A stretch of DNA of 22,141 bases from Chrysochromulina parva (lineage: Eukaryota > Haptophyta > Prymnesiales > Chrysochromulinaceae). Within the stretch, counting starts at the first letter, position 1, and each line of letters starts with the position of its first letter. The stretch covers positions 1 through 22,141 of the forward strand of contig PJAB01000680.1 of the NCBI GenBank assembly GCA_002887195.1, in the 5' to 3' direction. Under the pieces are notes generated by a model. That model worked only from the letters and a program-made list of their open reading frames with translations. It made no database searches and was not told the origin of the DNA. This document shows, in pieces, positions 1 through 8,601 of the stretch. The position numbers were made by a program, and so were the translations under genes.

Positions 1-273
1 GGCGTCGAGGAAGCTGGCGCCCTCGACGAGCCTGAAGAGCTCCGAGATCGAGCACTGCTCGAGCCTCGCCGGCATGGAGTCGGCCTCGCACATCTCCCGG
101 AGCACTGCCAGCTCTGCCGCAGCAATCATCGGCACCGGGTAGACGCCATCTTCCGTTGGAGCGTCGTCCATCATGTCTTTGAGCGTGCCTGCTCGCTGGG
201 CCGCCCGGCGCGTCCACTCGACAGCCTCGCCCTCGCGCGCCCGCAAGCGCACGCGCTCCTGGCCGTCAGTCAT
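1..273 (-). CDS. Skp1-like protein, 5' part (runs off left edge)
   Basis: Skp1 proteins link F-box proteins to cullin-1 in SCF ubiquitin ligases. Reading the minus strand from the ATG at 271-273 gives 91 in-frame codons with no stop up to the window edge. The N-terminus VRLRAREGEAVEW resembles the Skp1 opening strand pattern (IKLxSSDGExFEV), LKDMMDDA resembles the TIKxMLED helix, VYPVPMIAAAEL resembles the VPLPNVNxxIL segment, and SELFRLVEGASFLDA matches the LFELILAANYLDI helix. An insert-poor acidic stretch in the middle is shorter than in animal Skp1. The C-terminal half that binds F-box proteins lies outside the window. The next gene to the right is in the same direction and separated by about 500 bp. 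A BTB/POZ-fold relative such as elongin C is the main alternative. I am fairly sure of the fold and less sure of orthology. Confidence 0.75.
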   Translation of the reverse strand, partial: MTDGQERVRLRAREGEAVEWTRRAAQRAGTLKDMMDDAPTEDGVYPVPMIAAAELAVLREMCEADSMPARLEQCSISELFRLVEGASFLDA

Positions 274-783
274 TTTGATAGCGATCAGCGTAGGACCACC
301 GAAGCAGAAGCTGGGATTGCGACGGGAGCAAAGCGCCCGCCGTCGCGTCGTCGGGCGTCGAATGGGTACTATGGTCTAGATACATGTACCGGTAGGAACC
401 TGTGTCAGCGAACCGACCCCCCAAAGATTAACGTAAACCGACCGAACACCGTACACGCTTCGTATGCCTGGGGGGTTCGCCACGTGTACGCTGCCAGTAC
501 GTACCTTATACTTTCTAACAACGTAAACGCTAAACCGACCGGGAACCCACATCCCGGCATCCGAACCGACGCCGAACCCCTTAACACTCTATCCGATGCA
601 CCTCTGCTGACCCCCAAACGCTGCCTCTCCGCTGGCGCGAAGTCCGTCTTCGCGACATATGCTCACTACGGCGCCCTCGCCCAGCGCGGCGGGCGCGGCG
701 GAGTGGCTGTGGGAGTACCCCGAGCGACCCAGCGAGCACATCCGCGCACCCTCCCAGCCCGCGCCGCCAAGCAGCGAATCACG
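274..783. promoter_or_regulatory. Intergenic, upstream of the Skp1-like gene
   Basis: This 510-bp stretch lies between the Skp1-like start and the end of the cupin gene. It holds an ACCGGT palindrome at 388-393, two related AACGTAAA...AAACCGACCG stretches (about 428-446 and 519-541), and a perfect 7-bp stem (636-642 with 648-654, loop TCCGT). At 660-684 there is a match to the introner core described elsewhere. I see no convincing gene. It must contain the Skp1-like promoter and the cupin 3' UTR. Confidence 0.45.
660..684 (+). repeat. Possible solo copy of the introner 3' core
   Basis: The sequence TGCTCACTACGGCGCCCTC followed by GCCCAG matches the 3' half of the element in the transporter intron (3289-3360) almost base for base, and it ends in an AG as a 3' splice site would. 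The palindromic TTGCATGCAA part is missing and I see no flanking duplication. No plus-strand gene is recognised here, so it may be a decayed copy or part of an unrecognised transcript. Confidence 0.4.
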
Positions 784-1962
784 TCACCTTGCGCCACACT
801 CCGCGGGCGTGCCGCGATACAAGTTCTCGGACGTGCGTGTGGTCGCGAGATCGATGGTGGCCCCTCGGGCCCGGCCCGCCTGCAGTCGTGCCACCTCCTC
901 ATCCGCAAAGCGGAAGTCGAGGGTGCGCTGGTGCGTGTAGATGCCCGCGTCCTGGACGGGCATCACCCACGCGTCCTCGTCGCCCTCGTTGTGATGGGAG
1001 TGCCACCAGCCGGGCGGCGTCACGAACACGCCGCCCGTCTCCCACTTGGCCATCATCGGGTTCACGAGAGCACCTTCCCCATCCAACTCACGAGACATGC
1101 GCGTGTAGACGGGCGCGCCCTCGGCGGCGTACACCGCGAGGTCCAGGGCGACCGAGTTGTGCTTGTGTGGCTTCTGGTTCATCTTGGGGCCGATCGTGTT
1201 GAGCAGGGACCAGAGCGTCGGCGTGAGCGTGCGCGTCTGCGACGTGGCCGAGTTACCGAGCAAGATGCCGCGGCGGTTCTTCACCTCGCCGTCGGCATCG
1301 GTGTTGCTCAAAGACTGGACGGTGGCCTTCATGGCCACGGACGTGTAGAAGGCGGGATCGAAGCGGCGGCGCGAGCTGGGCTCCACGCCGAGATACTGAA
1401 GCAACGGCTCGTCGTGCACCCAGTACAACGCGCACCCGCCGTACTCGGGCTCCGCCGCACACGTGTGCACCACGCACTGCGCGCCGGCGGCAGATGTGGT
1501 GCACACTGGCTCGACGTCATCGCCGAAATAAGGGAGGACGAACATGTCGCCTGCCGCCCACTCGACGGTGCCATTCCGCGTCAGCGAAGAGCCCCTGCCA
1601 CGGATCACGTAGAATGTCTGCGAGGTCGCTGCGAAAGCCACCCCGGTTTCGAGCGTCTCGTTCTCGAGCACGCGGACAAAGTTGGCGAGCAGGTTGGGCG
1701 ATGTCGCGGGATAGTCAACTTCCAGCTCACTCGAGAGATCGAATGGCATGATCGCAGAAGGCCCGCGTTGGTGCATTGAAGGAGGGTAGACCCGCACTGG
1801 CACCTCCGTCATGGTCGGATTCGCGTTGGACACGTACTCGTAAATGCGGACCGACCGATCCCAGCTGGCGCCCGCGTAGTCGGTGTGCACCTGGGAGCAC
1901 ACCGGCAGCTCCAACGCGGCTCCCACTGCGAGCGGCGCGGCAATTGAAAGAAACGCTCGCAT
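784..1962 (-). CDS. Secreted bicupin, gentisate 1,2-dioxygenase-like
   Basis: Single-exon gene, 392 aa, starting at the ATG 1960-1962. Residues 1-23 look like a signal peptide ending near LPVCSQ. An N-terminal cupin covers about 85-180 (QTFYVIRGRG, WAAGDMFVLP) but has no obvious metal histidines. A C-terminal cupin at about 255-345 carries PHKHNS (His266, His268) and PPGWWHSHHNEG (His321), matching the HxH...H iron site of gentisate and 1-hydroxy-2-naphthoate dioxygenases, which cleave aromatic rings. In bacterial gentisate dioxygenase the metal site is usually in the N-terminal cupin, so the arrangement here is reversed and the substrate is open. The secretory N-terminus is also unusual for that enzyme class. 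It shares a short divergent promoter with the Tudor-like gene. Fold confidence is high, substrate confidence low. Confidence 0.75.
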   Translation of the reverse strand: MRAFLSIAAPLAVGAALELPVCSQVHTDYAGASWDRSVRIYEYVSNANPTMTEVPVRVYPPSMHQRGPSAIMPFDLSSELEVDYPATSPNLLANFVRVLENETLETGVAFAATSQTFYVIRGRGSSLTRNGTVEWAAGDMFVLPYFGDDVEPVCTTSAAGAQCVVHTCAAEPEYGGCALYWVHDEPLLQYLGVEPSSRRRFDPAFYTSVAMKATVQSLSNTDADGEVKNRRGILLGNSATSQTRTLTPTLWSLLNTIGPKMNQKPHKHNSVALDLAVYAAEGAPVYTRMSRELDGEGALVNPMMAKWETGGVFVTPPGWWHSHHNEGDEDAWVMPVQDAGIYTHQRTLDFRFADEEVARLQAGRARGATIDLATTRTSENLYRGTPAECGAR

Positions 1963-2162
1963 CCCGAAAGATGCGTTCGCTTTCCGAAATGGCTCGGAAC
2001 TGGCTCGGTCGGAAAGCGAACGGCGTCACCACGCGTGACTTCCACAGGAATCTTCAGTTGTCAGCCGCAACGCCCGATGTTCGTGGCCGACGGAACTTTG
2101 CGACGTCGACTTTGGTGGAAGAATTCGTCGTTGCGCGTTGTCGCGGTACTATTGTATCAACG
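1963..2162. promoter_or_regulatory. Divergent promoter with a 14-bp perfect inverted repeat
   Basis: The 200 bp between the cupin ATG (minus) and the Tudor-like ATG (plus) should drive both genes. CGTTCGCTTTCCGA at 1974-1987 is exactly complementary to 2009-2022, with a 21-nt spacer that itself contains two GGCTCGG copies. The arms start only 12 bp upstream of the cupin ATG, so they may lie in its 5' UTR. This could be a binding site for a dimeric regulator or an RNA hairpin; the sequence cannot decide. Confidence 0.5.
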
Positions 2163-2624
2163 ATGTTGTGTGCAGGAGCGCTCCCGATGGTCGGCGTGGC
2201 GGTGTCGGTCTGGCTCGACAGCAGCTGGCTGAGTGGAGTCGTCGTCGAGTCGAAGCCCGACGCGGGCGAGTTCCGCGTCGACTTTGACGACGAGGCGGAG
2301 GGCGAGGCGTGGGTGAGCGCGAGCCAGCAGTGGCAGCGTCTCGGGCCCGCGTTGGAGGTGCCAGAGCCCACGCCGACGGAGCCTGTGCTCAGTCAACGGA
2401 AGCCTCCGCCTGCGGAGAAGGAGCCCCAGAGCGCTGACGCACCACCCTCAAATGATGAGGTCTCAGCCGATGACGAGGACCAACTCGGCCGCGTGGTGCT
2501 ACAGGAGTTTGCGCAGCTGGTCCACGCGGCCATGCAGGCGGATGGCTTTGGGCCGGAGCCACTATTTGAGACGCGAGCGCGATTTCAGAGGCTGCATGAT
2601 GCCGTGGTCACCGGTGTTGGGTAG
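2163..2624 (+). CDS. Small Tudor/Agenet-like domain protein
   Basis: The ORF is open from further upstream, but the ATG at 2163 is the sensible start because it lies after the divergent promoter. An alternative ATG is at 2187. It gives 153 aa. Residues 9-60 (VGVAVSVWLDSSWLSGVVVE, then FRVDFDD, ending WVSASQQWQRL) have the pattern of a Tudor/Agenet-type barrel: a start like 'VGxxVxVWxDxxWxxGxV', an acidic FxVxFDD strand and a terminal tryptophan. Such domains bind methylated lysine or arginine, or DNA. A Pro/Glu-rich linker covers about 62-105 and a predicted amphipathic helix about 107-150 (LGRVVLQEFAQLVHAAM). It ends 125 bp from the end of the convergent transporter gene. The domain call rests on pattern only. 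Confidence 0.55.
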   Translation: MLCAGALPMVGVAVSVWLDSSWLSGVVVESKPDAGEFRVDFDDEAEGEAWVSASQQWQRLGPALEVPEPTPTEPVLSQRKPPPAEKEPQSADAPPSNDEVSADDEDQLGRVVLQEFAQLVHAAMQADGFGPEPLFETRARFQRLHDAVVTGVG

Positions 2625-2749
2625 TGTCCGATGAGTGTGTTTCAAACGAGACAACCATGCAAGGTGACCACCCGTGCCTGAGCCACACAAGTTGCACATG
2701 CGAACGCGGAGCGAGAGACACTGTGCGCCGCGCGAGAGAGGATGAGAGT

Positions 2750-4818
2750 TCAGTCTTCCTCCGCACGAGCGGCGGCCTGGCCTGCGGCAACGAAGGCGAG
2801 TGCGCTGAGCGTGTACAGCACGCCCACCGTTGGGGCTAGCAGCTGCGGCAGCTCGTAACCTCCCGATTGCACGGCGAGCCCGATAGCGTACGGCGCAAAG
2901 TTGCCAACGAGCGTCAGGCACGAGAAGACGCCGGTGGTGAGGCCCTGCGTGCCAGCAGGTGCGGCGGCCTGGAGTGCCGTGATGGTGGGGCCGAACCAGC
3001 ACTCGGCGAGCAGATACCTGATGAGGGAGGCAATCAAAGGGCATCAGGGGCACGCAGAGGCCATCAGAGGTGTTATCATAGGTGTTATCAGAGGTGTTAT
3101 CAGAGGTGTTATCAGAGGTTTCATCAGTGGCAATCCGATCTCGCCAGAGGCTTCCGATCCACGCACTCTATGAAGAGGCTCCCAAGAGAAAGCTCGAGAG
3201 TCGGCGCGTCGAGTGCGCCGAGCCAAAACGGGATGGCCAGGAGAGAGCCTGCCGCAGGCACCCAGTAGGAGGCGCGGCGGTCGAGCACCTGTAGGACAGG
3301 GCGCCGTAGTGAGCACTTGCAAGCAGCGGGCACCCAGTACGAGGCGCGGCGGTCGCGCACCGAGAGCTTGTCAGCGAGAAACCCCCCTCCAGTCGCCGAG
3401 ATCGAGCCAGCGACGCCGTTGACCGAGGCCTTGATGAGGGCGAACTCGGTGCCAATCTCGGCGGGGAAGCGCGCGCGGTAAAAGGGTACCACCCACACGC
3501 CGATGCTGCAGCCCGCCGAGTGACAAAGCACCCGATGAGAGGGGCCATCAGACGCAATCAGACGCAATCAAATGATGGGGACGTTGACGAACCTGAAGCC
3601 CGCCAAGAATCGAAGGGCGCTCGCGAGCAGCAGTAGAGCGACCACGGGCTCTGCCAGGAGCCGCTTGAGGTCGACGACCACGCTCTTGCTAGCTGCAGGG
3701 CGGCTGAGCTCCGCCGTAGCTGGCTTAATGAGCTCGTCCATCTCGCCCTCGCCGCCGCTCTCGGCCGACCGAGCGCCGTCCTGAGCGCCCTCCGCCCAAG
3801 AGAAGGATGCCTCGCGCCCAGTGACCTCGGTGACGACGCTGGCACTGTTACCGTTGCTAGCTGCCTTCAATGAGTTCAATGAGTCCAAGGGCTCTGGCTC
3901 TGACGAACCTGACGAACTTGACGAGTCCAACGGCTCTGGCTGGGACGATACAGTCGCGAGAGGGAGGGTGCGCATGGGCGCTGCGCCGGGCGCCTTGTCG
4001 AGCGTCGGCGCCATCGGCGGCAGCGTCAGCTGCACGGCGGCCGCGCTGGCGAGACCCAGCACACCAACGATCACGCACAACTGGCGCCAGCCTAAGGAAG
4101 CATCGAGAAGCACGGACAGGGCCGCTAGCCCGCCACCAAAATATAGGCCGGAGGCATAGAGCCCGTTGACGGACGCGAGGCGCTCCGGCGGATAGAGCCG
4201 GCGCAGGATCGCGTACGCCGTCGGATTGGCAAACGCCTGCCCGACGCCCGACACCATACGCGCCGCGAGGACCTCATTGAAGCTGCCCGCTGCGCCCGTC
4301 AAGACTGTCGCACCTGTCCACAGCACTGACGTGCTCGTCAGCAAGTTGCGCGTGTCGGTGCGGTCCACGAGGCCACCCGCCACGAGCGAGGTGAGCGAGA
4401 AGAGCGCGGCAAAGCCAATCGACGCCAGTATGCCGTACTGCGCCTCATTGAAGCCGAGATCGACATTCATGAACTGGAAGGCAGCGTCGGCCGAGGGAGT
4501 TGCCTTGAAGTCCACGGTGTAAAAGATGAGCTGGCGCGCCCATTGATTCGTAGTGAAGAGCAGCAGCAATATTAGCACCGCCGCACCGCCGGGCCCGGCC
4601 GCCTCTGGCGGCTTTTCGTCCCCGTCGCGGTCTGGACCCTGCGGCAGCTTTGCGCCCTGGCCTGTGGACGTGTCGATCGCCTGCATTTCGAGAGTCTGGC
4701 GCCGCCGCGTCATTGGCGAGCTCATCATGGGAACCGTGCTCGTGCGGAAAGCAGCTGCGGGCGCGAACGATGTCAGGCCAGCAGCGCCCACGACCGCGAG
4801 CAACGCAAAACAAGCCAT
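2750..4818 (-). CDS. MFS transporter (spinster-like) with plastid-type leader; 4 exons
   Basis: Exons by splice-phase matching: 4818-3593, 3505-3361, 3288-3167, 3017-2750, giving 586 aa. The start is the ATG at 4818. Residues 1-24 form a signal peptide followed by FAPAAAFRTS, resembling the signal plus Phe-containing transit peptide used in algae with secondary plastids. The core shows MFS features: GGLVDRTDTRNLL (loop 2-3 motif), ARMVSGVGQAFANPTAYAILRRLYPPERLASVNGLYASG (spinster-like TM4-5), a long acidic Ser-rich central loop (about 280-375), then LRFLAGF joined to SIGVWVVPFYRARFP, and YLLAECWFGPTITALQ near the C-terminus. Joined exons restore family-like sequence at every junction. The substrate is unknown; spinster relatives move lipids or small organic anions. 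Possible location is a plastid membrane. The 72-nt intron inside exon 2 is an introner copy and could be retained in frame. Confidence 0.75.
3018..3166 (-). repeat. Intron with 12-bp tandem repeat
   Basis: Last intron of the transporter (149 nt, GTGCGT to CATCAG). It contains about four tandem copies of a 12-bp unit (plus strand GGTGTTATCAGA, 3069-3119), then TGATGGCC/TGATTGCC-type units before the acceptor. Splicing restores LFIE/YLLAECWFGP. Each minus-strand unit carries CTGAT, which fits the yTnAy branch-point consensus. Confidence 0.6.
3289..3360 (-). mobile_element. Introner copy 1 (72-nt intron)
   Basis: Minus-strand intron from GTGCGCGACC to CCTACAG. Its first 38 nt are a 34/38 copy of the first 38 nt of the following exon (GTGCTCGACC...). 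The rest is the element core TTGCAAGTGCTCAC followed by TACGGCGCCC and the acceptor. It is 24 codons long with no stop, so splicing and retention both keep the frame. CTCAC inside the core fits a branch point. Confidence 0.7.
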
Positions 4819-5256
4819 GAACGTGAACACTGACTGGCTTCTTCATTATGAATACACACAACACGTAAGCAGCACAGCCGTGAAAACAATACTATACAAT
4901 ACAGGCCAGGCCCCACATGAGACACATGCAGATGGCTTCTTCACGTTCATGGCAAGTAAATTTCAACAACCGAAACCCCGAGACGACAGATGCAGCAGGC
5001 GCACACAAACGTCTACTGTACGTCTGTACCCGGTACCGGTTCATAAACACCGGGGGGAGCCGGACAAACTCACGAAGCACAAAAACCGGTTCAAACCCCC
5101 CTCGGGTGAGCCGGACACGTGACACACGATAGACACACGAACCATAGAAACAAACCGGTAAAAAGACACCGTGGGAGCCGGTACACCGGGTATGCGAGCT
5201 GCACGACGATCAAATGAAACGATCATCACAAACTTTGCGTTTCACGTTTGCGCACG
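4819..5256. promoter_or_regulatory. Divergent promoter region with ACCGGT and GAGCCGGAC repeats
   Basis: 438 bp between the transporter start and the SAXO-like start. ACCGGT occurs at 5035-5040, 5085-5090 and 5154-5159. A second motif, GGG(G/T)GAGCCGGACA or close variants, recurs three times (about 5053-5067, 5103-5117 and 5172-5186). The spacing of roughly 50-70 bp looks like a cluster of regulatory sites or a decayed tandem repeat. No TATA box is obvious. Confidence 0.5.
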
Positions 5257-6474
5257 ATGAGGGACTCGCGTGTCATTCAAGCAGTCGCAAGGCCTCTACC
5301 CGACCCGTACGTGTACAAGCAGTCGCGGAAGGGCGCCCCGTTCTTTGCAGCAGTCGGGTCGCGCCCTAGCTCCGCCGGCGTGTTGAAACCAAATGTCGCA
5401 AATCGTATCTTCGATCAGCCAATCGTTGCTGGCGCTGTCGACCGCCAAGCAGAGTGGTTGCTGCAGCAGCGCGAGGCGGTTATCAGCAAGCTTCGCCAAC
5501 GTGCCTCTTCGGCAAAGCTACGCCAGGAGTCCATCGTGCACGCAGCTCACGCTCATCTATCGAGCTCCCCGGAGCCGGACGGCCCTCCTCAGCGTCCGAA
5601 ATCAGCACACTCGGCATCAAGAAGGGCAGGTGTCGAGTGGATCGAAGCACCCGCTACCAACGTCGTCGCCGCCCCATCGAAGAAGCCGAGTAGGCCCTCA
5701 ATGCGCTTTGAAACTACGTACAAATCTCACTATCCTGAGTTCAGAGGGTCTTCAGACTGGCTACGTCCTCCAAGGGTCAAGCCACCGAACAATCCACCGC
5801 CCTACCCGCTGGAAACCGACGAATCTATGGGCCGTACGACAAGCCAAGACTGCTTTCACGTGCCTCCAGTCGGATTTCCTGCGCGCGCGCCTGTCTGCCG
5901 ACCAACCGAGGGTGAGCCGGTATGGTTTGAGCCCGCACAATCAAATCGCACACTGTGCTCAACCTACTGCGCACAGTACAAAGGATTCTTCCAAGTCCCG
6001 CAGCAGAAGCCTGTCGTATACCCAGTCAACCCGCCACCCTACATGTATGTCGGCCACGAGGAGGCGATGAGGCGGTCGACGAGTGTCGATTCCTTCCCCA
6101 GGCCACCTCGGAGCATGTTGCAGCGGCGAGAGCCGTTCGTTCCGCCAGTCAATCCGCCACCCTATGAGCACGTTGGCCTTGAGCCGCCACTGTCGCGGAC
6201 GACGAGTGCCGATGCCTTTCCCGAAGCTGGGAGATATGGGAGCATGTGCCGCAAGCGAGATCCAATTTTTCCACCTCAAAATCGCGCGCCCTACTCGAGC
6301 GCGGATGACTTGTACATGGACACGCCTCTTACGACCTATAAAGCTCAATTCCTTCATATGGGAGCGGACGTTTCAGCCGCAATTCAGGTTCAACAACCCG
6401 TCGCTGGCCGCACTCTGGTCGATCCCTTGCAGACCGCTGGTGGGGCAATCTTCAGCAACGACGACTACTATTGA
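5257..6474 (+). CDS. SAXO-like axonemal microtubule-associated protein
   Basis: Single exon, 405 aa from the ATG at 5257. The N-terminal 130 residues are basic and Ser-rich, with a DRQAEWLLQQREAVISKLRQR helix. The C-terminal two thirds is built of repeats of about 40-55 residues, each with a NPPPY-type core (VKPPNNPPPYPLE, VYPVNPPPYMYVG, VPPVNPPPYEHVG, FPPQNRAPYSSAD) followed by an (R)TTSxDxF stretch, plus TTYKSHYPEF, STYCAQYKGF and TTYKAQFLHM motifs. The TTYxxxF motifs are like the Mn repeats of SAXO/FAM154 proteins, which line axonemal and centriolar microtubules. That implies a flagellate. The next gene to the right is also flagellar-like, but convergent. I infer a microtubule inner protein or related role; the repeats are certain, the family moderately so. 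Confidence 0.6.
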   Translation: MRDSRVIQAVARPLPDPYVYKQSRKGAPFFAAVGSRPSSAGVLKPNVANRIFDQPIVAGAVDRQAEWLLQQREAVISKLRQRASSAKLRQESIVHAAHAHLSSSPEPDGPPQRPKSAHSASRRAGVEWIEAPATNVVAAPSKKPSRPSMRFETTYKSHYPEFRGSSDWLRPPRVKPPNNPPPYPLETDESMGRTTSQDCFHVPPVGFPARAPVCRPTEGEPVWFEPAQSNRTLCSTYCAQYKGFFQVPQQKPVVYPVNPPPYMYVGHEEAMRRSTSVDSFPRPPRSMLQRREPFVPPVNPPPYEHVGLEPPLSRTTSADAFPEAGRYGSMCRKRDPIFPPQNRAPYSSADDLYMDTPLTTYKAQFLHMGADVSAAIQVQQPVAGRTLVDPLQTAGGAIFSNDDYY

Positions 6475-7280
6475 GGATCCGATCCGTATCATCGCAATGG
6501 CGAGAACACGCGTCCTCGTCCAGCAGCGGACCGCGCGGCGTGGAGCGGTACAGTACGCGCTGCCCTCGATACTCATACACGATACAGCCTTTTTCTCGCA
6601 CTTAATCCATGCACCTATCTCGCTCAACGTCGGGTCCGATCAAAACTAACAAAACCGAACGGTGTCCGCGCGAGGAACACGTGTTCCCGGTGTTGCCCGA
6701 TTCTGTGTCAGGCGGGTCGCAATGTAGTCGCATATTAGACTAGATTGATGTACGTTTGTCGATACATGTTACTGTGGTACGCGTATGGAATCGCGCGACA
6801 GCGGACCGACGGCGCGCGGACGGGGACGGCACATCACGCACAGTCGCACACCAGGGCTCGCCGCCACGAGCGCCACACCGCGCGCCCGGCGACGAGGTGA
6901 CGCGTCCTGCCACGTCGTACCGCGCAGCGCGCATGGGCATGCAGGACGGACTGTGCTGCACGCGAACCAGCAACCACCGGGCACTGGCACCACTGCACCA
7001 ATTCGTGCGCCCTTGATTCCTTCTCTGATTGCGCATTATTTTTGCGCCAGAACCACCGCGGGTCCGCACGTCGACTGGCATGGGGCATGCTGGTCGGGCC
7101 GGCCGAGATGGCGACGCGCTCACCACTCGATGCACACAGCTGCCGCGCACAACACGCAAGAACTCTCTCACTTCACTGGTGGATTGGCCTGCAAACTTCT
7201 CCAGACCACCACTGCATGCATCGACCGACCCAAGTGCTAATCCAGGCAAAGCAAGATCCAAGAAACGCGTGGCTCAGCTT
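6475..7280. other. Intergenic between two convergent genes; nothing convincing
   Basis: 806 bp between the ends of the SAXO-like gene (+) and the CIMIP2-like gene (-). Long open frames exist on both strands but look like GC-rich chance ORFs without recognisable motifs. It presumably contains both 3' UTRs. Confidence 0.4.
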
Positions 7281-8257
7281 TTACCTCTCCATCTCTGCGA
7301 TGCGCCGCGACTGCTCGAATCCCATGCCAGCAGGGCGCTGCGGCCCACCGCGAGAGCCGCCGAGCTCGGGCTTTGCCTTGAGCAGCGCTTTGATCCCCAT
7401 CGACCGTAGCTCCAGGATCTCGTTGGCTTCGTCAGCCTCGGCCTTCATGCGTGCGTACTCGGGGTCGACTGGGTACTTGCCGAAGTCGCCGGGCGTTTGC
7501 CCACCATAAAAGCGGCCGGCATCGTCGCGACCGTCCCACCCGCTCACAGCCGCCGGCGCGCTCTTCGGGTTGATGCCACCGCTGTTCTTCCAGTGGGAAG
7601 TGCCGTCTGCAGCAATGGGGTTCCGACAACACGCACAAAGTCAGGGGCTGGGGACTCTCAGACGAGCTCAGCGGGTTATCTTAGCGGGCAAGGCATCCGA
7701 GTTCGAATCTCGCCGTCCCCACAGTTCTTGTCAGCGTCGGCGAGGCCGCGGATGTGTCCGGTGAAACCGACGACGGGCATCACGTACGGGTGCCCCGAGG
7801 TGTCAAGCGCTGACGTGGGCCGTTGGCGGGGTGGCGGTGCCGCGTTCGACCCAAGCACGTGGTGATGAGTCCCCTGTGGCCTGAAGCCCGTATACCCTGC
7901 GATTCCGGCGTACACGTTGGCGCAGGCAGGCTTATGGCGAGATTCAAAGTCTGTGTCGTTGTCCATAGCAGCGAGGGCGCCGGCAGCTACGAGGCCTTGC
8001 TTGGGAATGTGGACTGTGGTGCTCTCCTGGATGATTCCGCCGAAACGGCTCACCACCGTCCTCAAGTTGGCCGTCTCAGTGTTTAGGACGCGTGCCGGAG
8101 GCATCTCAACCGGTGCTGCGAGCGTGGGCACGGCCACGGGGGGTCTGGCGAAGCCCATCTCGACGCGGCGGTGACTATCGAGCAAAGGCTTGGATGGAAC
8201 ATTGATTCGAACTCCTCGCTCGAGGGCCACCGTCCCAGGGTCGCGTTGCCTATGCAT
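7281..8257 (-). CDS. CIMIP2/FAM166-like flagellar protein; 2 exons
   Basis: Exons 8257-7723 and 7606-7281 give 286 aa; start chosen at the ATG 8255-8257. Residues include two glycine motifs of the type seen in FAM166/CIMIP2 (DUF2475) ciliary microtubule inner proteins: ANVYAGIAGYTGFRPQG and VMPVVGFTGHIRGLADADKNYGTSHW. The second is restored only when the 116-nt intron is removed (AAC T joined to AC GGC), which supports the splice sites. The C-terminus is rich in Gly/Asp, then a charged helix (EYARMKAEADEANEILELRSMG). The open frame continues upstream of the ATG without another ATG. The partner gene at 5257-6474 is also flagellar-like. The family assignment is by motif, so treat it as probable. 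Confidence 0.55.
7650..7721 (+). pseudogene. tRNA-like sequence, antisense within an intron
   Basis: The 72 nt begin GGGGAC and end GTCCCCA, a 6-bp acceptor match with a discriminator A. The T arm is clear (CCGAG, loop TTCGAAT, CTCGC; 4 of 5 pairs), at the correct distance from the 3' end. AGCTCAGCGGGTTA looks like a D arm. I cannot fold a proper anticodon stem-loop, so this is probably a decayed or rearranged tRNA. It lies in the intron of the CIMIP2-like gene on the opposite strand, and its 3' end abuts that intron's donor (7722). Confidence 0.4.
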
Positions 8258-8601
8258 GATGGCACCTCCCCCTGAAGAGTCCCAATGGCCATTGCGGAGC
8301 GAACTTAGTTTTCGTAGCAGCACATCAACGAAACCGAAACGGTCGCTGCACAGTTTGCATACACGCGCGATTACAGCAGAATTGAACTACACAGCCATGT
8401 CGCGTGGGTTTCAAAACACACACATGCCGCCGTCGCCCAAACCATCCTCAACGCCGCCAGCGCGCGCGCATGCTCCGTGTCTCATATGGGGTCGTGTAAG
8501 GTGTGTGTATTTTGGGCGGGCAGTAACAGTGCCGTAACACCGGCTGTCGCGTCTGTCGTGTTAACGTTCACACAGGATTCAAAATTTGCGGTGCACTAGC
8601 C
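8258..8601. promoter_or_regulatory. Divergent promoter region, CIMIP2-like / ELM1
   Basis: 344 bp between two divergent starts. A GC-box-like TTTTGGGCGGGC lies at about 8511-8522, roughly 80 bp upstream of the ELM1 ATG. I see no TATA box. Confidence 0.35.

Noticed and set aside
484..1779. Long plus-strand open frame (431 codons) opposite the cupin gene
   Set aside because: It is antisense to a well-supported cupin, is Arg/His/Val-rich low-information sequence, and has no motif. GC-rich genes commonly leave open antisense frames.
3289..3360. Reading the DRRASYWVPAA duplication in the transporter as a real protein repeat
   Set aside because: The second copy is followed by the introner core and an acceptor, and removing 72 nt gives a normal transporter sequence. 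Retention remains possible but is less likely.
6740..7261. Minus-strand open frame of 173 codons, and a possible tRNA at about 6950-7010
   Set aside because: No recognisable protein motif. The tRNA idea rests on one GGTTCGCG stretch; I could not find a matching acceptor stem or D arm.
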